DNA from: Buteo buteo
Taxonomy: Eukaryota > Chordata > Aves > Accipitriformes > Accipitridae
Direction: 5' to 3'
Length of the DNA stretch: 64,000 bases
Assembly: GCF_964188355.1 (NCBI RefSeq)
Contig: NC_134175.1
Location: forward strand, 54,489,171 to 54,553,170
The notes below the pieces were generated by a model that did no database searches, was not told the DNA's origin, and saw nothing but the letters and a program-made list of their open reading frames with translations. The position numbers and the translations under genes are program-made. Below, one piece after another: positions 26,001 through 41,000 of this stretch; position 1 is the stretch's first letter, and each line of letters opens with the position of its first letter.

Positions 26001-29000
26001 TACTCCCAACGTATACTAAAAATTTGCCATCCAAGAGTCACTTTGATTTGCTCATAGAGTTAGTTTAATTAAAACATGCAGAGCACCCATGATTTAAAGA
26101 ACGAACACATTTAACACTCTAAGGAGGGGAAAAAAGGAAAAAAAAAATATCTGAAATTGTCCATTTTTAAGCCCAAACTATGCTTTAATCTAGTCAGGGG
26201 CAGAAAAACATGATTTTGAAGAAAGGTAACACAAAAATATACATTCCTGTAATTATCTCACAGAATAATTCATTTACAATTTTGAAGTATCAATCAGCTT
26301 CAAAGAAAACCACATGAAGCCCAAAGTATTTTATGAGTTTTGCAATGAGTAAAAGGGGGGGGGGGGGGTGGGGGGGTGGGGGGGTGGAAGTTGTGGGAAT
26401 GCTATTTGAAATCTGTCAAGACAACTGTTGTTCTCTAAGAAAATACCCCTAACCGCACAAATGTGCTACTATGCAATCCCAGGACTATTGTCAGATTGAT
26501 TCTGAAACACACATCAGGTCCTAAAACCTACCAAAACTATTTAAAAAAAAATAAAAAAAGCTTTGTTTGTACATCATAGAACCACAGAACAGAATACCTT
26601 GAGTTGAAAGGGATCCACAAGGACCAAGTCCAACTCCTGACTCCACACAGAACAACTTAAAAGTTAAACCATAGATCCAAGAGCACTGACTGTCCAAATG
26701 CTTCTTGAACACAGACAGGCTTGGGGCCATAACGACTTCCCTGGCAAGCTTGCTCACCCTGGCGAACAACGTTTTCTTAACATCCAATGTGAACTTCCCC
26801 TGATGCAGCTTCAAGCCACCCCCTCACATCCTGTTACTGGACACCAGAGAAGAGACCAGCACCTCCCTCTCTGCTCCCATCGTGAGGAAGCCATAGACAA
26901 CGATGAGGTCACCCCTCAGCCCCCTCTCTAAACTGAACAAACCTAGTATCAAACAAACGTATCCTGCATCTTCAAAAGGCGTGTAATACTACTACATAAA
27001 ATAACGGTTTGCAACGCAAGAAAATGTTCTAATGTTATTGGGCTATTTTCATTGAGATCCTGTAGCCACAGCCATCCCTCCTTCCATGCCCCCCCAACAA
27101 ACAACTACCTGACACCTACTTCTTATATGCAGAGGAACAGTATTCACTACAGAAGTACAAGGCCTCCTACACCAAACCACAAATTTTAAAAGAAAACTTC
27201 TCCTTTCTACTCAGTCCCAGACAAACTATCTAAGGAAGAAGAGGCAGAGGGGAAATATTAGCAGAAAGAGTATTTCATTATTGAAAGCCCATAATTGGAT
27301 GTCTCATGCTTAGCTAACAGAATCAATTTTTATAGAACTGTTTAGGAACGGGAAGAACAACGAGAGGTAAAGCTCAAATTCCACATCTTTCTGCAGGCGC
27401 AGAAGTTCAAAATGATTATTCCCTCTCTGACTTCAGCCATTACCTTTTTCTGTACTGCTCCGACTACTTTTTCCTGTAGCTCTTGAGTGGAATGAAGCAG
27501 AATCGTGATTCTGTGCAGGAGGTGCAAACAATGGTGGAATTCCCAAAAGTGGGGGGAAAAAAGCTGCCCCGGGACGAGAGTGTGTGTCCGCCGTTCGCCA
27601 CCATTCTACACCGCAAAGGAAATAAAAGCAAACTTCAGTTGTTCTAATAATACATTTAAATATTTCTGTAAGCATGTTGCTGTGCATAATCTAGAGCAGA
27701 TTTACTCAATCTGGGAGTAAGAAGAAAGCACAACACTTGGGAAATTCTTAAATTACATCGATTTCCTGCAGCAATTCTAGTCTGAAGTCATTAAAGCCAT
27801 TCTGGTAAAGATTTCAATGCAGTTTTATTTAAACACATTCTGAAAATAAATACTTAATAGAAAGCTATGTGACAGTGATCACCCCAAAACGAAACTGGTA
27901 GTCTTATAAACAGGATCAATATCCGCAGGTCACTCTTGAACATTCATTATTACCCCAGCAGTCTTCCTATATCAGAACTATAAAAAAGCGCAACGGCTTT
28001 AAGTCACCTCTGCAATCTCAGTCTTGGAATACTGCAAGGCCTCTACCACAAAAACACAACCGAAGCAGTTCCCCATGAGATGACCTATTTAATATAGGAA
28101 TCTCTAGCTACTCCATAGTAACTCTATACCCACTCTATGAGGCTTCTACCCTGGAGTTTGACACCGGATCAGAAAAAAGCAGTCTATTTTTTTTTTGTAA
28201 CATCCCTATTAGAATGTTTGTTTCACAACCAGAAACAGGGCTACTCTGTGCTGCTTGTTACATAAATTCAAGCAGTTGGGCAAGGAATAAAGATTTCTTA
28301 TTTTAAGAAACAATCTAATACTTTTTAGGGGGGTTGTTGCTGTTTTGAACTTTCATCTTAAATGGTTATTGATTTTTGTTTTCCAGGAAAATTAACTCAC
28401 ATGAGTTGCTACAGTCCCTACAACTTTCAATTTTTAAAGTTCTTTAGCAGCAACTATTCAGAACATTTATGCAACCCTTATGTAATCCTTTTCTGCAGAT
28501 TCTTGAAACTCTGCAAGACCAAATTGATTATACATTTTTTTCATAAGGCACTGCTAAGCCTGAGCAGCCATGTAAGAGGCAAATATCCAGTGCACTGCTC
28601 TTGTCATACATTCCTGTGCTTAAGCAGGAACCCAGAAACAGTGTGTAGCTTGGCATAGAGGAATTCCGTAAAAGTGTCAGGGTCTTCTTTCATGATAGCT
28701 GTTGCAGTAGCTACAACATCATTTTGTAACACACCTACTAGTCAACAATTGGGGGGGGGGGAACACACACCAAAAAAAACCTCCAAAACACCGCCACAAA
28801 CGGTAATTAAAGAATAACCTTTCAAATCCCTCTGAAGGGAAAGAAACTTTTTAAAGAAGATCCTATGTTAGAAATTATATATGTGAAAGAAAATGTGTGT
28901 TTGAAAAAAAAAAAAAAAGCAGTAATATTTTGTCAGGAAAGAAAAACCTATTCCAAACTTCTCTTAAAGCTAACCCTCCACACCCATCACAAATCAAAAC

Positions 29001-32000
29001 AGAAATGGTATCACATTACAAGATGCAGACAAATCAGAAACATAACACACAAATGCCATTGTGACAAGGGCTAGAAACATAGCTTTGGTCTACATAAAAC
29101 CTAAATCTAACAAGCAAGTTCATATAAAATAATTCAAGTCATGGAACAGATGATTATCTCCTGGCCAGGTCCTATACTGGCCATACAACTCTGTGAAGGT
29201 GTTTAAAGGGTAGCAATGGTTAAGTGTTTTGGTACAGTTGACTCATACAAAAAAGTTGTTAAAACACAGTGCTTTTTTATGCTTAAAATATCAAATTTGT
29301 GAGTACACTTTCCAGTCTTGCAGTGAAAACTTGATTATGTAACACTAAGCACTAGAAATACACTGGAAGGCACAATCTACACAAGTAACAGGATGGACTA
29401 GGTGGTAAGCAAGTCTCTTCTGACTTCTGTGACTGCTTTTCCTCTCCTTCAAAATTATTTCTTTAGGGCTTACGTGCAATTATGGGGTTTTTTTGAACCC
29501 TAAAACATAGATTAAGTTGTGGCGTACATCCAGGACACAAACAGTTTTGCCTAATACCCCTGTGAACAGCTGAGAAAGAGCAAAATCTGTGGTTTGGCCC
29601 ACTGGCATGCTTCATTTCTTAAAATAAAAATATCAAGTTTTGTATATTACAAGGACAAGAACTCTGCCTTAAGTATAGAGCTTCTGCTGTTTTACACACA
29701 TGCATTACCAGTGCGATTAAAAGAATTAAACCATAGAGCTGAGCAGGATTTAGTCTAATGCATTTTAAGACAGCTATTTCATATTGCTATAAAACACATC
29801 CAGAAGGTAAAGAAAGTAAGAAATCGCTACATAAGTATAAGGATGTTACATGCGGTAATTAAGACTCTTAATGAATACATAAATGAAGTTTGAACAATAC
29901 TAATAAACAAATTTGAACCTGCCAGCATCACCAGACACTGCAATCATAAGAACATACATTACAGTGATTTAAAAATGTTATAAATGAAAGATTCTCATTG
30001 CTAAAAAGACACAAAATATGGCTAGAACACCAGCAATGGAAACAGAAGACAGAACACTCTAGAGCAACAATTCCAAAACTTTCATCATGGTATGAAAAGC
30101 AGGCTGTAATCGATCTGCAAAAACTTCCCACTATTCTATTATCTTAAATTTGGAATTTGAGCATGGTGATACATAGTAGTTTTGTATGTATTCTGAGTGG
30201 TCCCACAAAGTTACAGAATCATTGCCTTGGAATATACTAACCCAAGAAATGTAAAAACAATGGTCACTGGGCAATATATATAAAATAGTACACGTGCAGA
30301 CAAATTGCTACTGAATTAAGGACAAAGGTGCTGTTCAAAGGCTTAAGCAAGATTATAACAACTACATACAGCTAGACTGCCTAAGATAACTTCCAAGTTA
30401 TTTACTATATTATCAAGCCCTATGGAAAATACTGCCCTTCAATGAGACAGCAAAACCAAAATTTTAAGATTTGTCTAAGGTCAGATGCAGAGTTCTTTCA
30501 TTCCTACTTGTCCTAGTTTCAGCCACGACACTACTTCAGCAAAAATAAAGTTTTCTCAATAAAGAGAGTTACTCTTACAAAATGAACAAAGTCAACGGAA
30601 GATATGAACAACTACCATCCCTTATAGCAAAGCTTAAAACAAGTACTGGTTAACTCTGCTGCGCTAACACGCATTAGATGACTGTTACAACTGAAAGAAT
30701 CATTTCGTAAAATAAAAAAAATTAACTGAATGAGAACATTACAAATTAATCAGTATTCACTGCTTTTTGAAATTTTACCCCTCCTTACTTCACCTCTACA
30801 TGCATTTCTTTCAGATGCTTTTGCTTTGTGTAGGTATATATATAGTATCTCATTATCCTCCCAGTAACAAAAGTTCTGCTTTTACTCCTCTGGCATTAAT
30901 AACTAAACCAAAATTCTGTCATTTGTATCAAACAAAATTTTAAAAATACTAAAAGATCTCTTTGCAATATTTGCTGCAGGTTTTTACCAGTACCTAAAAC
31001 TGTACTGGTGGTAGAATCCCACAAACATAAATTCTACCAGGGGCAGGGGTGGGGACGGACACACAGGGCCTGGCCAGCCAAGAAAAGGGGAGGTCTCTTC
31101 AAGATACTCACTTCCTGGCAGGAATAGCTTTTCTTCAACCTACAGAAAAAGTGAATTAAGAAGAATCCTGACTTACTGCATACTTTGGAGAATGCATTAC
31201 AGTATTTAATCTGCTTTAGAAAGCTTTGCTCTCAGATATAAGATTTACAGAGACTGGAAAGCTGAAAAACACTGGCTGAGTAGCTGACACCTTACGGTGG
31301 AAGTCAGATACATCGGTGGAAGTCAAATGCATCATTTCATCTGTATTCATCTCTCTTGTGCAATATGTTGATATTTTAAAGGATGGGAGACTACTGATTT
31401 TACAACATGCCACCAAAAAAAACCCAAAACCCTTTACTTATGAATAAAATCAAGAGAGAAACAAGATCATCCTGACCAATCCTATTACAGACAAATTATA
31501 TGTCTCTATAGTACCAAGTACTGAGGGGAAAAGGAGAAAGAAAGAAAAGAAAAAAAAAATCATCGAGCTCGCAAGAAGAAGTCAAATTAAATTTCCTTTT
31601 CCAAGTTTGGACAGAAATTTCACTGTTAAAGTCTAAAAGACAAAAAGCACATTTATAAAGGAAAACAAGTCCACCTTATTACTGGCTGAGTACTTTCAAG
31701 AATTGTGGTTATGGAATCAACACACCATGTAATGAAGAGGGATGTTACCTTGTGATGGAAAGAATAAAAGAGATCAAGCACTCCTTTGTTTCTTAGAAGA
31801 CTACTACGAAAACACTGTTCCTGAGAAACTCAGCCAATATATTTATTTCTTCTCATCAAAATCATCCTGGATTTAAATCAAGCCTATAGTCTGAAGTAGT
31901 TTACAAGTTTACAAAGTCTGCCTAGTTCGAGGACAGTTAACACTCTTCTTCAGTTTAATATTCCTCGCAACAACGTTTACCTGGAAAAGGTGCTAGCTGA

Positions 32001-35000
32001 GGATGTGCCGCTAAGTCTGTGGGTGTACCAAGTGTTCCCAAGCCACCAAACTCTGAATACCCTGCGCTGCCTGCACGCGGACCAAAGACTGGGTAGCTGA
32101 CCACTGGGAAGGCACTCAACACAGTGGGTAGGTTACACAGCTGATCCCCAGCTGTTCTGAATGTATGCCCTGAGGGGAAAAACCAACACTTGAAATTGCA
32201 CTATCCAAACAGAAGTAGTGAAGTCCAACCTCAAGCTTAAAAAAAATTTAATAAAAAGTTTTTACATTATAAAAGCTATCGTTAAGTTTTACATATAGAA
32301 TCTTCTTCCAGTATTGGCATTGTATTTCTGCGACACAGAAAATATCTGAAAACATGAGCAACTCTAACAGAAGGTTTGTAAGCAAAAATGTAAAAAGGTC
32401 TTATATTTGCCATGGCAATTTCTGCTAGCAGTGGAAAAGAGTCTGTTCCTTTAACATACTGGGATCAGAAACAGAGGAACATGCTTTTATAAGCAAGACT
32501 GTTAGATGTATCTCTCCTTAACACACACGAAATATCCCATTTCAGAGATCAACAGGGGCCTACAAAACACACAATGCACAAACTTAATAACAAAATGCAC
32601 AAAATAACAAGGACTATCTTGGACACGTTTTGTAAATTTTAAAATAGAACTCAAAAACTCCAATAATTTCAGTCATTTTTGAGATCTAAAATGAAACATC
32701 TATAAGCTAGTTTTAAAAAACAATTTAAAGAAAATTCCATTGATCGTGATCAAATTATCCATTCGTAGGCATTTCTACATTCAGTCCTCACTGGTATCAA
32801 AAGTACAAAATAGTTTCTAGGGAAGCCATTAGCTTTGCCTTGGAGAAGTAGTGAAACTGCTATTATATTGCTTAAATATTGTATTTCATCTTTTTAGCTA
32901 TGGTCCTAGATGAATTAAACATGGCTCAATTCCTGAAGATGATAAAAAAAAAATCCATTTTAAATGCCAGATATACATTAGTCCTAAATCTTTTTCCACA
33001 GCAGTTAGTTCTAATCTCGTGCTACATTTTCAAAGCCCACAACTTCATTTAAAACTCCTAGAATACTAATTTCCAGTCCCATGATCAAACAACAGGAAGT
33101 GTTACAGTGCTTTGTCTGTCTTCTGTCAACAGTCACATCAAGTGACTTCACCAGTCAAGTTTGGATATGTTACAGCTGTTTGTAGCCTACATCTTGGTAA
33201 GATTCTTCTCCTTTTCTTGACTGTCTTAGAGCTTTGCCTTAAAGCCTTTCCCCCGCCCCCTTCAAAAAACTGCTTTACAATAGGATATCTTTCACATAGC
33301 TGGACTTCAACAACAGCATCCAAAAAGCAAAGGCACTATTATGAAAGACATTTTTTAAATTACTCTTATGATTCCTCTTCTTTTTTTTCTTTTTAAATTA
33401 TCAGGGTTACCTAATCCAAAAAAACAACAGTCTACAGAAAAGGTCTTCAATCTGTGGCTTTAACAATGAGAAGAAAGAAAAAACAGTCTGGTGTCTCCAA
33501 ACCTAGCAGTCTGTGGTAGGCATTTCCCTTAGAAAAGATTCAGGGGTACACAAATCTAAAATAATGTAAACCTGTGGAATGAGACACTGAGAAACTTCTT
33601 ATAACACTCTACATTAAGACCTCTCAGTACTGGTCTGAGTTTTAGTGTTTTGGTTCTTTTTTTTTTTTACTCAGTAGATTTATTTTAAGTGGAACAGATT
33701 GCCCTGACACAGTGTGCAGTCCCAGTCCTTGGAGGTTTCCAAAACCAGACCAGGTAACAGCCTGGGCAACATGGTCTGACCTGTAAATGGCTTCTGCTCT
33801 TCAGACTAGAGGCCTCCTGAAGTCCCATCCAACGTGAGCTTTCCTATGATCCTACAAATTTACAAGCACTTCTCAGTGTAAACTCAACATGATATCCCAA
33901 TGATATTTTTATTTTGCAGCCATATTTTAGAAATACACATTACTCTCACATGTGTAAGAACAAATTATTTGCAACTAGTTGTATTTAGCAGCTTACACTT
34001 CATATGAAAATTTACACACAGTTATGACAGACAAATATACCTAAAAATATAGAAAATATTTAGTAGTAAACAAAAACATTTATTTTAACTAGGTATTTTT
34101 GCTTCCAATTTACATTTTTAATTTACAGAAGTCTTGCCAGTGTTCTGTACCACTCTAGTACCTTATAATTTACATAGAATTTTTTTCTTTAAATTTGTTA
34201 CTGTTGACAGGTATAAGCATAAAGGCCATTTTAAGCTTCCTTCTTGTAATTTATTAGTGTCCAGAACAATATTCTGACCTGACTTTTGACATTAGAACAG
34301 CTATACCACAATTATGCATTTCTCATCATGACTACATACGGTGGACATACTGCAAACTCTCATAACCATCATGTATCTAACTGTCATGGTTTCTAGCCAA
34401 ATCAGTCCATAACTGTAAGTTGACTTAAGGATAGAACCAGCCACACTCTATCATAATCTTTGAAAGGTCATGCAGATTAGGGGAGGTCTCCAACAACTGG
34501 AGAAAGGCCAATGTTGCATCCATCTTCAAAAAAGACCAAAAGGACAATCAAAAGAACTACAAAATGGTCAGACTTATGCTAGTCCCCTGGAAAATAATGC
34601 AGCAAACCCTCTATATGAACCATGTAGGAACACATTCCTGGGCACATGCAGAATGCCTTCTGTGATAAAATTACTGGGTTTACGGACAAGAGGAGAACAG
34701 TTCTTGTCATTAACCACTAATTAAGCATGGCATTCGATGCTGTCTCCCACAAATATTCCTTAATCCAAATTAAGACATTATGGTCTGGATGGGGTGACAA
34801 CTAGATGGGTAAGAAAACAGTGGGATGCTCACAGGATAATGGTTAATGGGCCCTACTCTACTTGGATGCCTGTGACAAGTGGAGTACTGCAGGGTTTTAT
34901 CCTGGGATCTGTTTTGTTTAACATCTTTATCAATGACCCAGAGTAGGAAATGAAGTGCTTTCTCACAAAGTTTGTGGAAGACATCAAACTGGGGCAACCA

Positions 35001-38000
35001 CAGTCAACCCTCTTGAAGAAAAGGCTGGTATCCAGGGGGTCCTAGACAGGCTGGAGGAATGGATTGGCAGGAACTTTATGAAACTCAACAAGAACAAAAG
35101 CAAAGTCCTGCACATGGGAAGGAATGACCCCTTGGAACAATACAGGCTGGAGACTGACTGGCTCAGGAGCAGCTCTGCAGAAAAGACTCTAGGGGTTTCA
35201 GCAGACACCAAGCCATATATTAGCCAGCAGTGTGCCTTGGCAGCAAAGGTCAGCAGCAGGCTGGACTATATGAGCAGAAGGACAACCAGTAGAGCAGGGG
35301 AAGTAAATATCCCTCTTAACTCATCTACATCTACAGATATGCAGAGACCCAAGGTAGTTTTGAATAAACAAGTAGCAACTGCCAGAAGCGCTCTAGCTGT
35401 GGAGGATGAAGCTCCAGAAGGCTAATTTACTGTACTTTTCAGCAGATTAACCTATGGAATCACCAGCACAGTGATATTGCTTGTTACAGCCTAGCCGGCT
35501 TGACCTTCTCTTTGATGTACTTTACTGAACTACAAAGACTTACTCTACACATGTTGGAGGGAATCACATTCACGTATGTAAAAAGTCTCTCACTGCAAGG
35601 AGTGTCTCACCTGAACAATTTGCCCCTTTGCCCTAGCAGAAAAATAGCATCATTTGAGTTTTTAGTAAACACATTTCTTGAAGAGAGGCAGACAATAACA
35701 CCCCTCTACTCACTAGGTGCTATTTGTTGGAGGTGGGAAGTGGAGAGAATTATCTTGCTGCTAGGTGACAAATGACAGTAGAGGTGGCCTACAGCGAGTA
35801 TGTTCCACGATTTGTCTTCTACAGGGTGGCCGTAACACGTTTGTTGAACAGATTATTTCAGTAAATTTTACTCTGTTCTTCAGATCTCCTGCCAGAAGCA
35901 CTGAAATTCTTACGTGCAGCAATGAAAATGCCAACCAGTCCAGTCACAGTGCTTATTTAAAAATTTCCAGAGCAGGTACTGATCCAATTCAACACTCTCT
36001 AGCAACTGTTTTTTACTGCAGCGTCTCATGATGAAACAAATGCATTACAGAAAGCCTGTTCCACCTTCAAGCACTGTCTTCAGTGACACCACTGTGATAA
36101 AACTTAGACATTTCAGAATGTAAACAATGAGTACATCGCATCATTATCAGAAAAATCAGATGGGGGTGATTAAAAGTTGATTAGTTTTTTCTTATTAGCC
36201 ATTATCACATTGCCAGGTTTTCACCTTAAAAATTAATAAACCAAAATTTTATGGCTTCAGCCCTCTGCAAAACCAGAATGAATGAATTAACAGAAGATGC
36301 AAGATATTCTTCACCTCTCTGAGAAAATCAGAACAAGTGACACATATTGAGCAACTCTATCTGTAGAAATGAACTGGAAAAAAGGTGATGCAAACCAGCA
36401 AAAGAACCACTAGAAATCCTAGAGGAAAGCCTAATCAAGCAACAGTTAAGCTCTATTGTGCCACCTTCATAGTTCTTGTTGGAGGAATGTCCATTGTTAA
36501 AAAAAAAACCAAAAAAAACAGGGAATTAGCTGCACAAAACTGCAAGATGATTGCAAGTTTGCACTTTATGAATGCAATGTTAACATCTTTCATCATTTAA
36601 TTTTTATGTACACTGCAGTATTATTTCAAATTCTTTAGTTTGCTTTCACAATAAACCTGCTCTGAACAAGTTAACTGAAAAGCTCTAGAAACAACAAATG
36701 CTTTAGAACAAAAGTTTCTTCCCTTTCTTCTGGTCTCATCTGTTGATAGAAAAGCACCATTCAAACATTCCACAGCTGTTACCTTCATATTTACAGCTTC
36801 CACTATGGTGAGACCATTCATTGTATCATCCATCACTCAGAATAACTAGGAAAAGGCAGGTTTGGCAATAGTTTATTTCATCTGAAGTCTAGTATCATCA
36901 CTATGGAATACAAGACTTCTACAGAGGGCTTCTCTTTTTGCTGACTCTTGCACGGACCATTTAAAATGCATAATTTAAGTTAAAACATCCTTTGAGCCTG
37001 TCACCAACTTTCTCCATCACACAAAAAAAAAAGAGTAGATGACTTTATACTATAGTACACATTATTACGGCCTTTTAGAAAAATACATTGTGCGCTACCT
37101 AAGCCATTATCTAATGTATCCAGAAAAGAGAAGCCATCAATTTTTAAACATGCATTTGGAAACATGGCAGAAATGAAACATAAAGGAAAAATGGAAGCAA
37201 AATCTTGTAACAATAAACTGAACTGTAATGACATTTTTCTTCTGATTTGATGAAAACATTAACTGTATGTCTAGCAATTAATTCCAGTATTTCCTTAATT
37301 TTCCTATTTTAGTGTTTGCTCTTCAAGTTACTAACTTACTGTAGACACACTGCATAGCAAGATTTCATATTAAACTGCACTCTTTAACATTCTTGACTTA
37401 CTTCAAATAGGTTAAATATTTTTGAGCACAGCTTTTGAAATTCTACTAACCACTACACAGATAAATGACTGAAAGCATTACTCCAAAGGGCAACATACAT
37501 TTCAACAATGCTTGGTCTCTTAGTAACAAGGAATGATAACTGTGAATGCCTTTGTTAATATTAATGAACTTCACGGTGCAATATAAGGTTTTCAAAACAG
37601 CTAAAAAGGAATAAATACTTAAATAATGCCTTAAAATACAAAGCATCAATGCACCAACCAGCAGAAATACAAAAATAACATGATATTTCTAACAATGCTA
37701 AGGGCATTCCAACTTACACAGCAAATCTAGAGAACTGCTTAGGATGACAGAAATTACTCTCTATTTTCCTCCTTTCTGTGTTGTTCTTTAATCATTACAG
37801 TGCTAGCAAAGCTTGCCTTCTACATGCCTCCCAACACCAGTAAGTCTTCCAAACTCCTTGTATGCATGATTCCAGACTATTTGTATGCGTGATTTCATGG
37901 TACTGGTGAATGTCCCTCAGCGTAAAAAAGCTGGAAAGCATGGAAAAGGCTGGATATGGTTTATATATACATAAGTAACAATCGTCCACTCTTATCGTTT

Positions 38001-41000
38001 GTTTAAAAAACAAAAACCCTCATCTAAATAGAGAAATGTCAAAAAATATCTGTTAATTTAAATGAAGAGCAAAGCACTGGCTATCTCATTAAAGTACTTC
38101 AAAAAACCCCCGAAAATTAGCATTCTGAATATGCTCCCACAGAAGCAAGTACACAGGTAACAAACATGAATGCAATTGCAAGGACTCCATCTTTAAATTT
38201 CCTTCATAAATCATAGGTTAAAAAAAGCTAGTCTTGGACTAATTTTCTTAAAAAAGGAAATTTTCAAAAGGGATTGACAAAACTGCACTCTACTAAGAAA
38301 GCTGATACATAATTTAGGCACAAACACTGCAGATGATTAACTCTGAGGAGTAAGAATACAAGGAACATACACAGAGCACTGATCTACTAAGCCATATTTT
38401 AAAAAGTATCAATCACATGGCAACTCTTAATGATGCTTGCTTTAATATAAGAACTACTAGGTGCTTGATCAGGCTTTAAATGAAATTACGTAGGTGCTCA
38501 AATACAATGGTTTCCTTTAACCTCTAACATCCAAAAAGCAATGCACTGAAATTGTTTTTCTTTCAATGTTGTTTCTACTAAGTCAGTTTCTTACAAATAA
38601 AGGTAAAACTCCATGTCCAAAAATTGTTCACTCATCTGTGTAGTCCTTATAGGCAAATATTAGAGGACACAGAATTTTGAAAAAAATAGGGGTTTGTGTA
38701 TTTTTTTCCTACATCTGGCATATTATTCTCACAGTCTTGCCCCTAAAAAACAGAGTTTAGCCAAGTGCCTGGACCGCACTGCACTGTGCAGTCCAAACAC
38801 TGAGAAAGAAATCAGCTTCTGGCCCATAAAGGTAATAACATGAAGTAGGAAGTCTAAATGAGGCTGGTATTATGTTTAAAGAATTATTGCTAATAATGAA
38901 ATTAGAGACTTCAAGAATGCTTCTTAATGATACGTATGTAAAACACTAAAATTAAGATGTACTGACAATCTTAAAATTGATTTCCAAAAATTGAGAACTT
39001 GTGATGTAGACTGTATAACACTATGGGTACTCTGTTAGTATCACAACTGGCAATTGCACTCTACTGTTTTTCACATCCTTGTACTTAATCTAAGTATCCA
39101 CATTGTTTTAACTGTTACCATCACATTCTCCCTCAACATTTGAAATTGTTGTACATTCCACAAACTGTAAATCACCACTTTATTTTTACATATCCATTTC
39201 AATTTTGCTGTTGTCACTTAGCATTCAGAATCCTTGAAATCTCCAGAAGTCAATAAATACCCACAAGCCTCAGATGAATATTTTGACAAAACCAAACACT
39301 ATAAAAAACACTTACCACAAAAGACTTTTTTTTATACAGTTTTACATTTTAGGCACTAAATCTGATCTTTCTCAACATTTATTTCAGGAGTTACATGTCG
39401 CTTTTATATAAAGACTGAGACACATAAAAATAGCTGGTCTTAAAAAAAAAAAACCCAAAACAAACAACTTTGTTACTGTAGATCTGAAAATCAAGTGGAA
39501 AATTATAGACTTTTCCAATTAAAACAATCCTGTGACTTTATGCATTTACGTCCACAAGTTTAAAATTCTTCTGGGTCTCATTTAAGGAGAAATAGTGGAC
39601 TCCAAAAAGACTGAAGATTTTTGCTTTGATAGAAGCAGCTTCTGGTTCAGAAAAAAGTTGCATTTGGTTTTTTTTGTTTGTTTGGGTTTTTAATTTTCCT
39701 TTTATAAAAAGTTAATGAACTTCCTTTTTTTTTTGAAAATTAAAGAACCCTTCAGGTCTGATAATATTGAAACTAAGACTCGATTGTTCAGCTTTGAACA
39801 GTTTCACACGCTGGTATTATTGCCCCTCATAAGGACAAAACACTGAATTGTGACATCATTTACTCATGTGAGAAAAGGCTGTTGATTTATATTCTTCCAA
39901 AGTTGCTAACAATCACATGAGGATGAATTTAAACTTCTTTCCAGAGTCAATTTTCTTTTCCAATGCACGTTCTTATTTTCAACAATGGGTGAATAATAAG
40001 AAAGCAAGTAAAGTTCTGTTTACTTGACTGGAATGCTTCAATTATTCAGGAACTAGTGCTGTATTAACCAATAAAACTAACAGTATGTGAAATACTCCAT
40101 AATGGTTTCACACAGGTACTTTGTCTATTTGACCTGGGAATATGCCAAAATAATTTATCTGTAGTGTAATCTCCCTGGCAAAGCATAAAGACTCCCAGTC
40201 CTAACTCACCATGTATTGTGGGGACCTGACAGGGTATCCAGTCAAGTTTATTGCGAAGACTACTTAATAGACTATTGATTGCTACACAGATAATAAACAG
40301 ATGAATTGGAATTTAAAAAAAGCCTCTCTAATCAAATGCATAGATTAAGATGCCTTTACCTTCTCTTAGTAAGAATAATTGTTCATTCTTAAATAATGAT
40401 TTTATTAGATGCTAGAGAAATGCATTTTTAAATGGGAAGATAATTTAATTATCTGATTGAGATTGACAGACATTGTCACTTTTTTTTTTTTTCCTAAATA
40501 TCACAGAAGTGAATAGCATCTCATTTAGGAACAGGCTAGGATACTAGTCTATCTTGACTACATAGGATCTTGTAAATTCAAGAACGTTTTGACTCAATGA
40601 AATTGCCATTCCAGCCATAGGTCATTCATGGGAAAACAGCCTTTGTCTGGTTCACACCATAAACATTTCTGTGAAGTTTCTCTAGGACAGTGTATACCTT
40701 TTCGGAGTGGATGCAACAGCAACCCTAGTGTACTGTGCCAGGTAGAGAAATGGACATACTCATAAATAAAACTGATGGGACAGTAGTGATAGTAAACTAC
40801 ATTCCAGCTTGTTTTTAGGAATACAAAGTGTCCTTGAGAAAATATATACGTTCTTAAAAATCAGATGCAGCCAGGCAAAGGATCTGACCATTAAATAAAA
40901 ACTAAATGGAAACAACCCATGAATACTAGGAATTACTATCAGTCTTTTTCACTATTAGCTATCAGACAGAAATGAAACTTTTTTTTTTAAATAAAGGTTG

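Larger units (their letters stand above)
25871..27443 (-). other. BAZ2B: BAZ2B intron 3 (1.6 kb)
   Basis: It holds a long interrupted G run (26355-26384) and a minus-strand CR1 relic (26575-26945). The rest is unremarkable AT-rich sequence. Confidence 0.8.
27606..31980 (-). other. BAZ2B: BAZ2B intron 2 (4.4 kb)
   Basis: It contains a G run at about 28750-28761, a possible very short CR1 tail near 29390-29445 (GGATGGACTAGGTGG-like, weak), a 19-bp tandem duplication at 31295-31332 and a splice-site pair bounding 28 bp at 31112-31139. No other feature is recognisable. Confidence 0.75.

Noticed and set aside
29390..29445. Possible tiny CR1 3' end
   Set aside because: Only a GGATGGACTAGGTGG-like word and a loose TCTTCTGACTTCTGTGA word match; too short to call as a feature.
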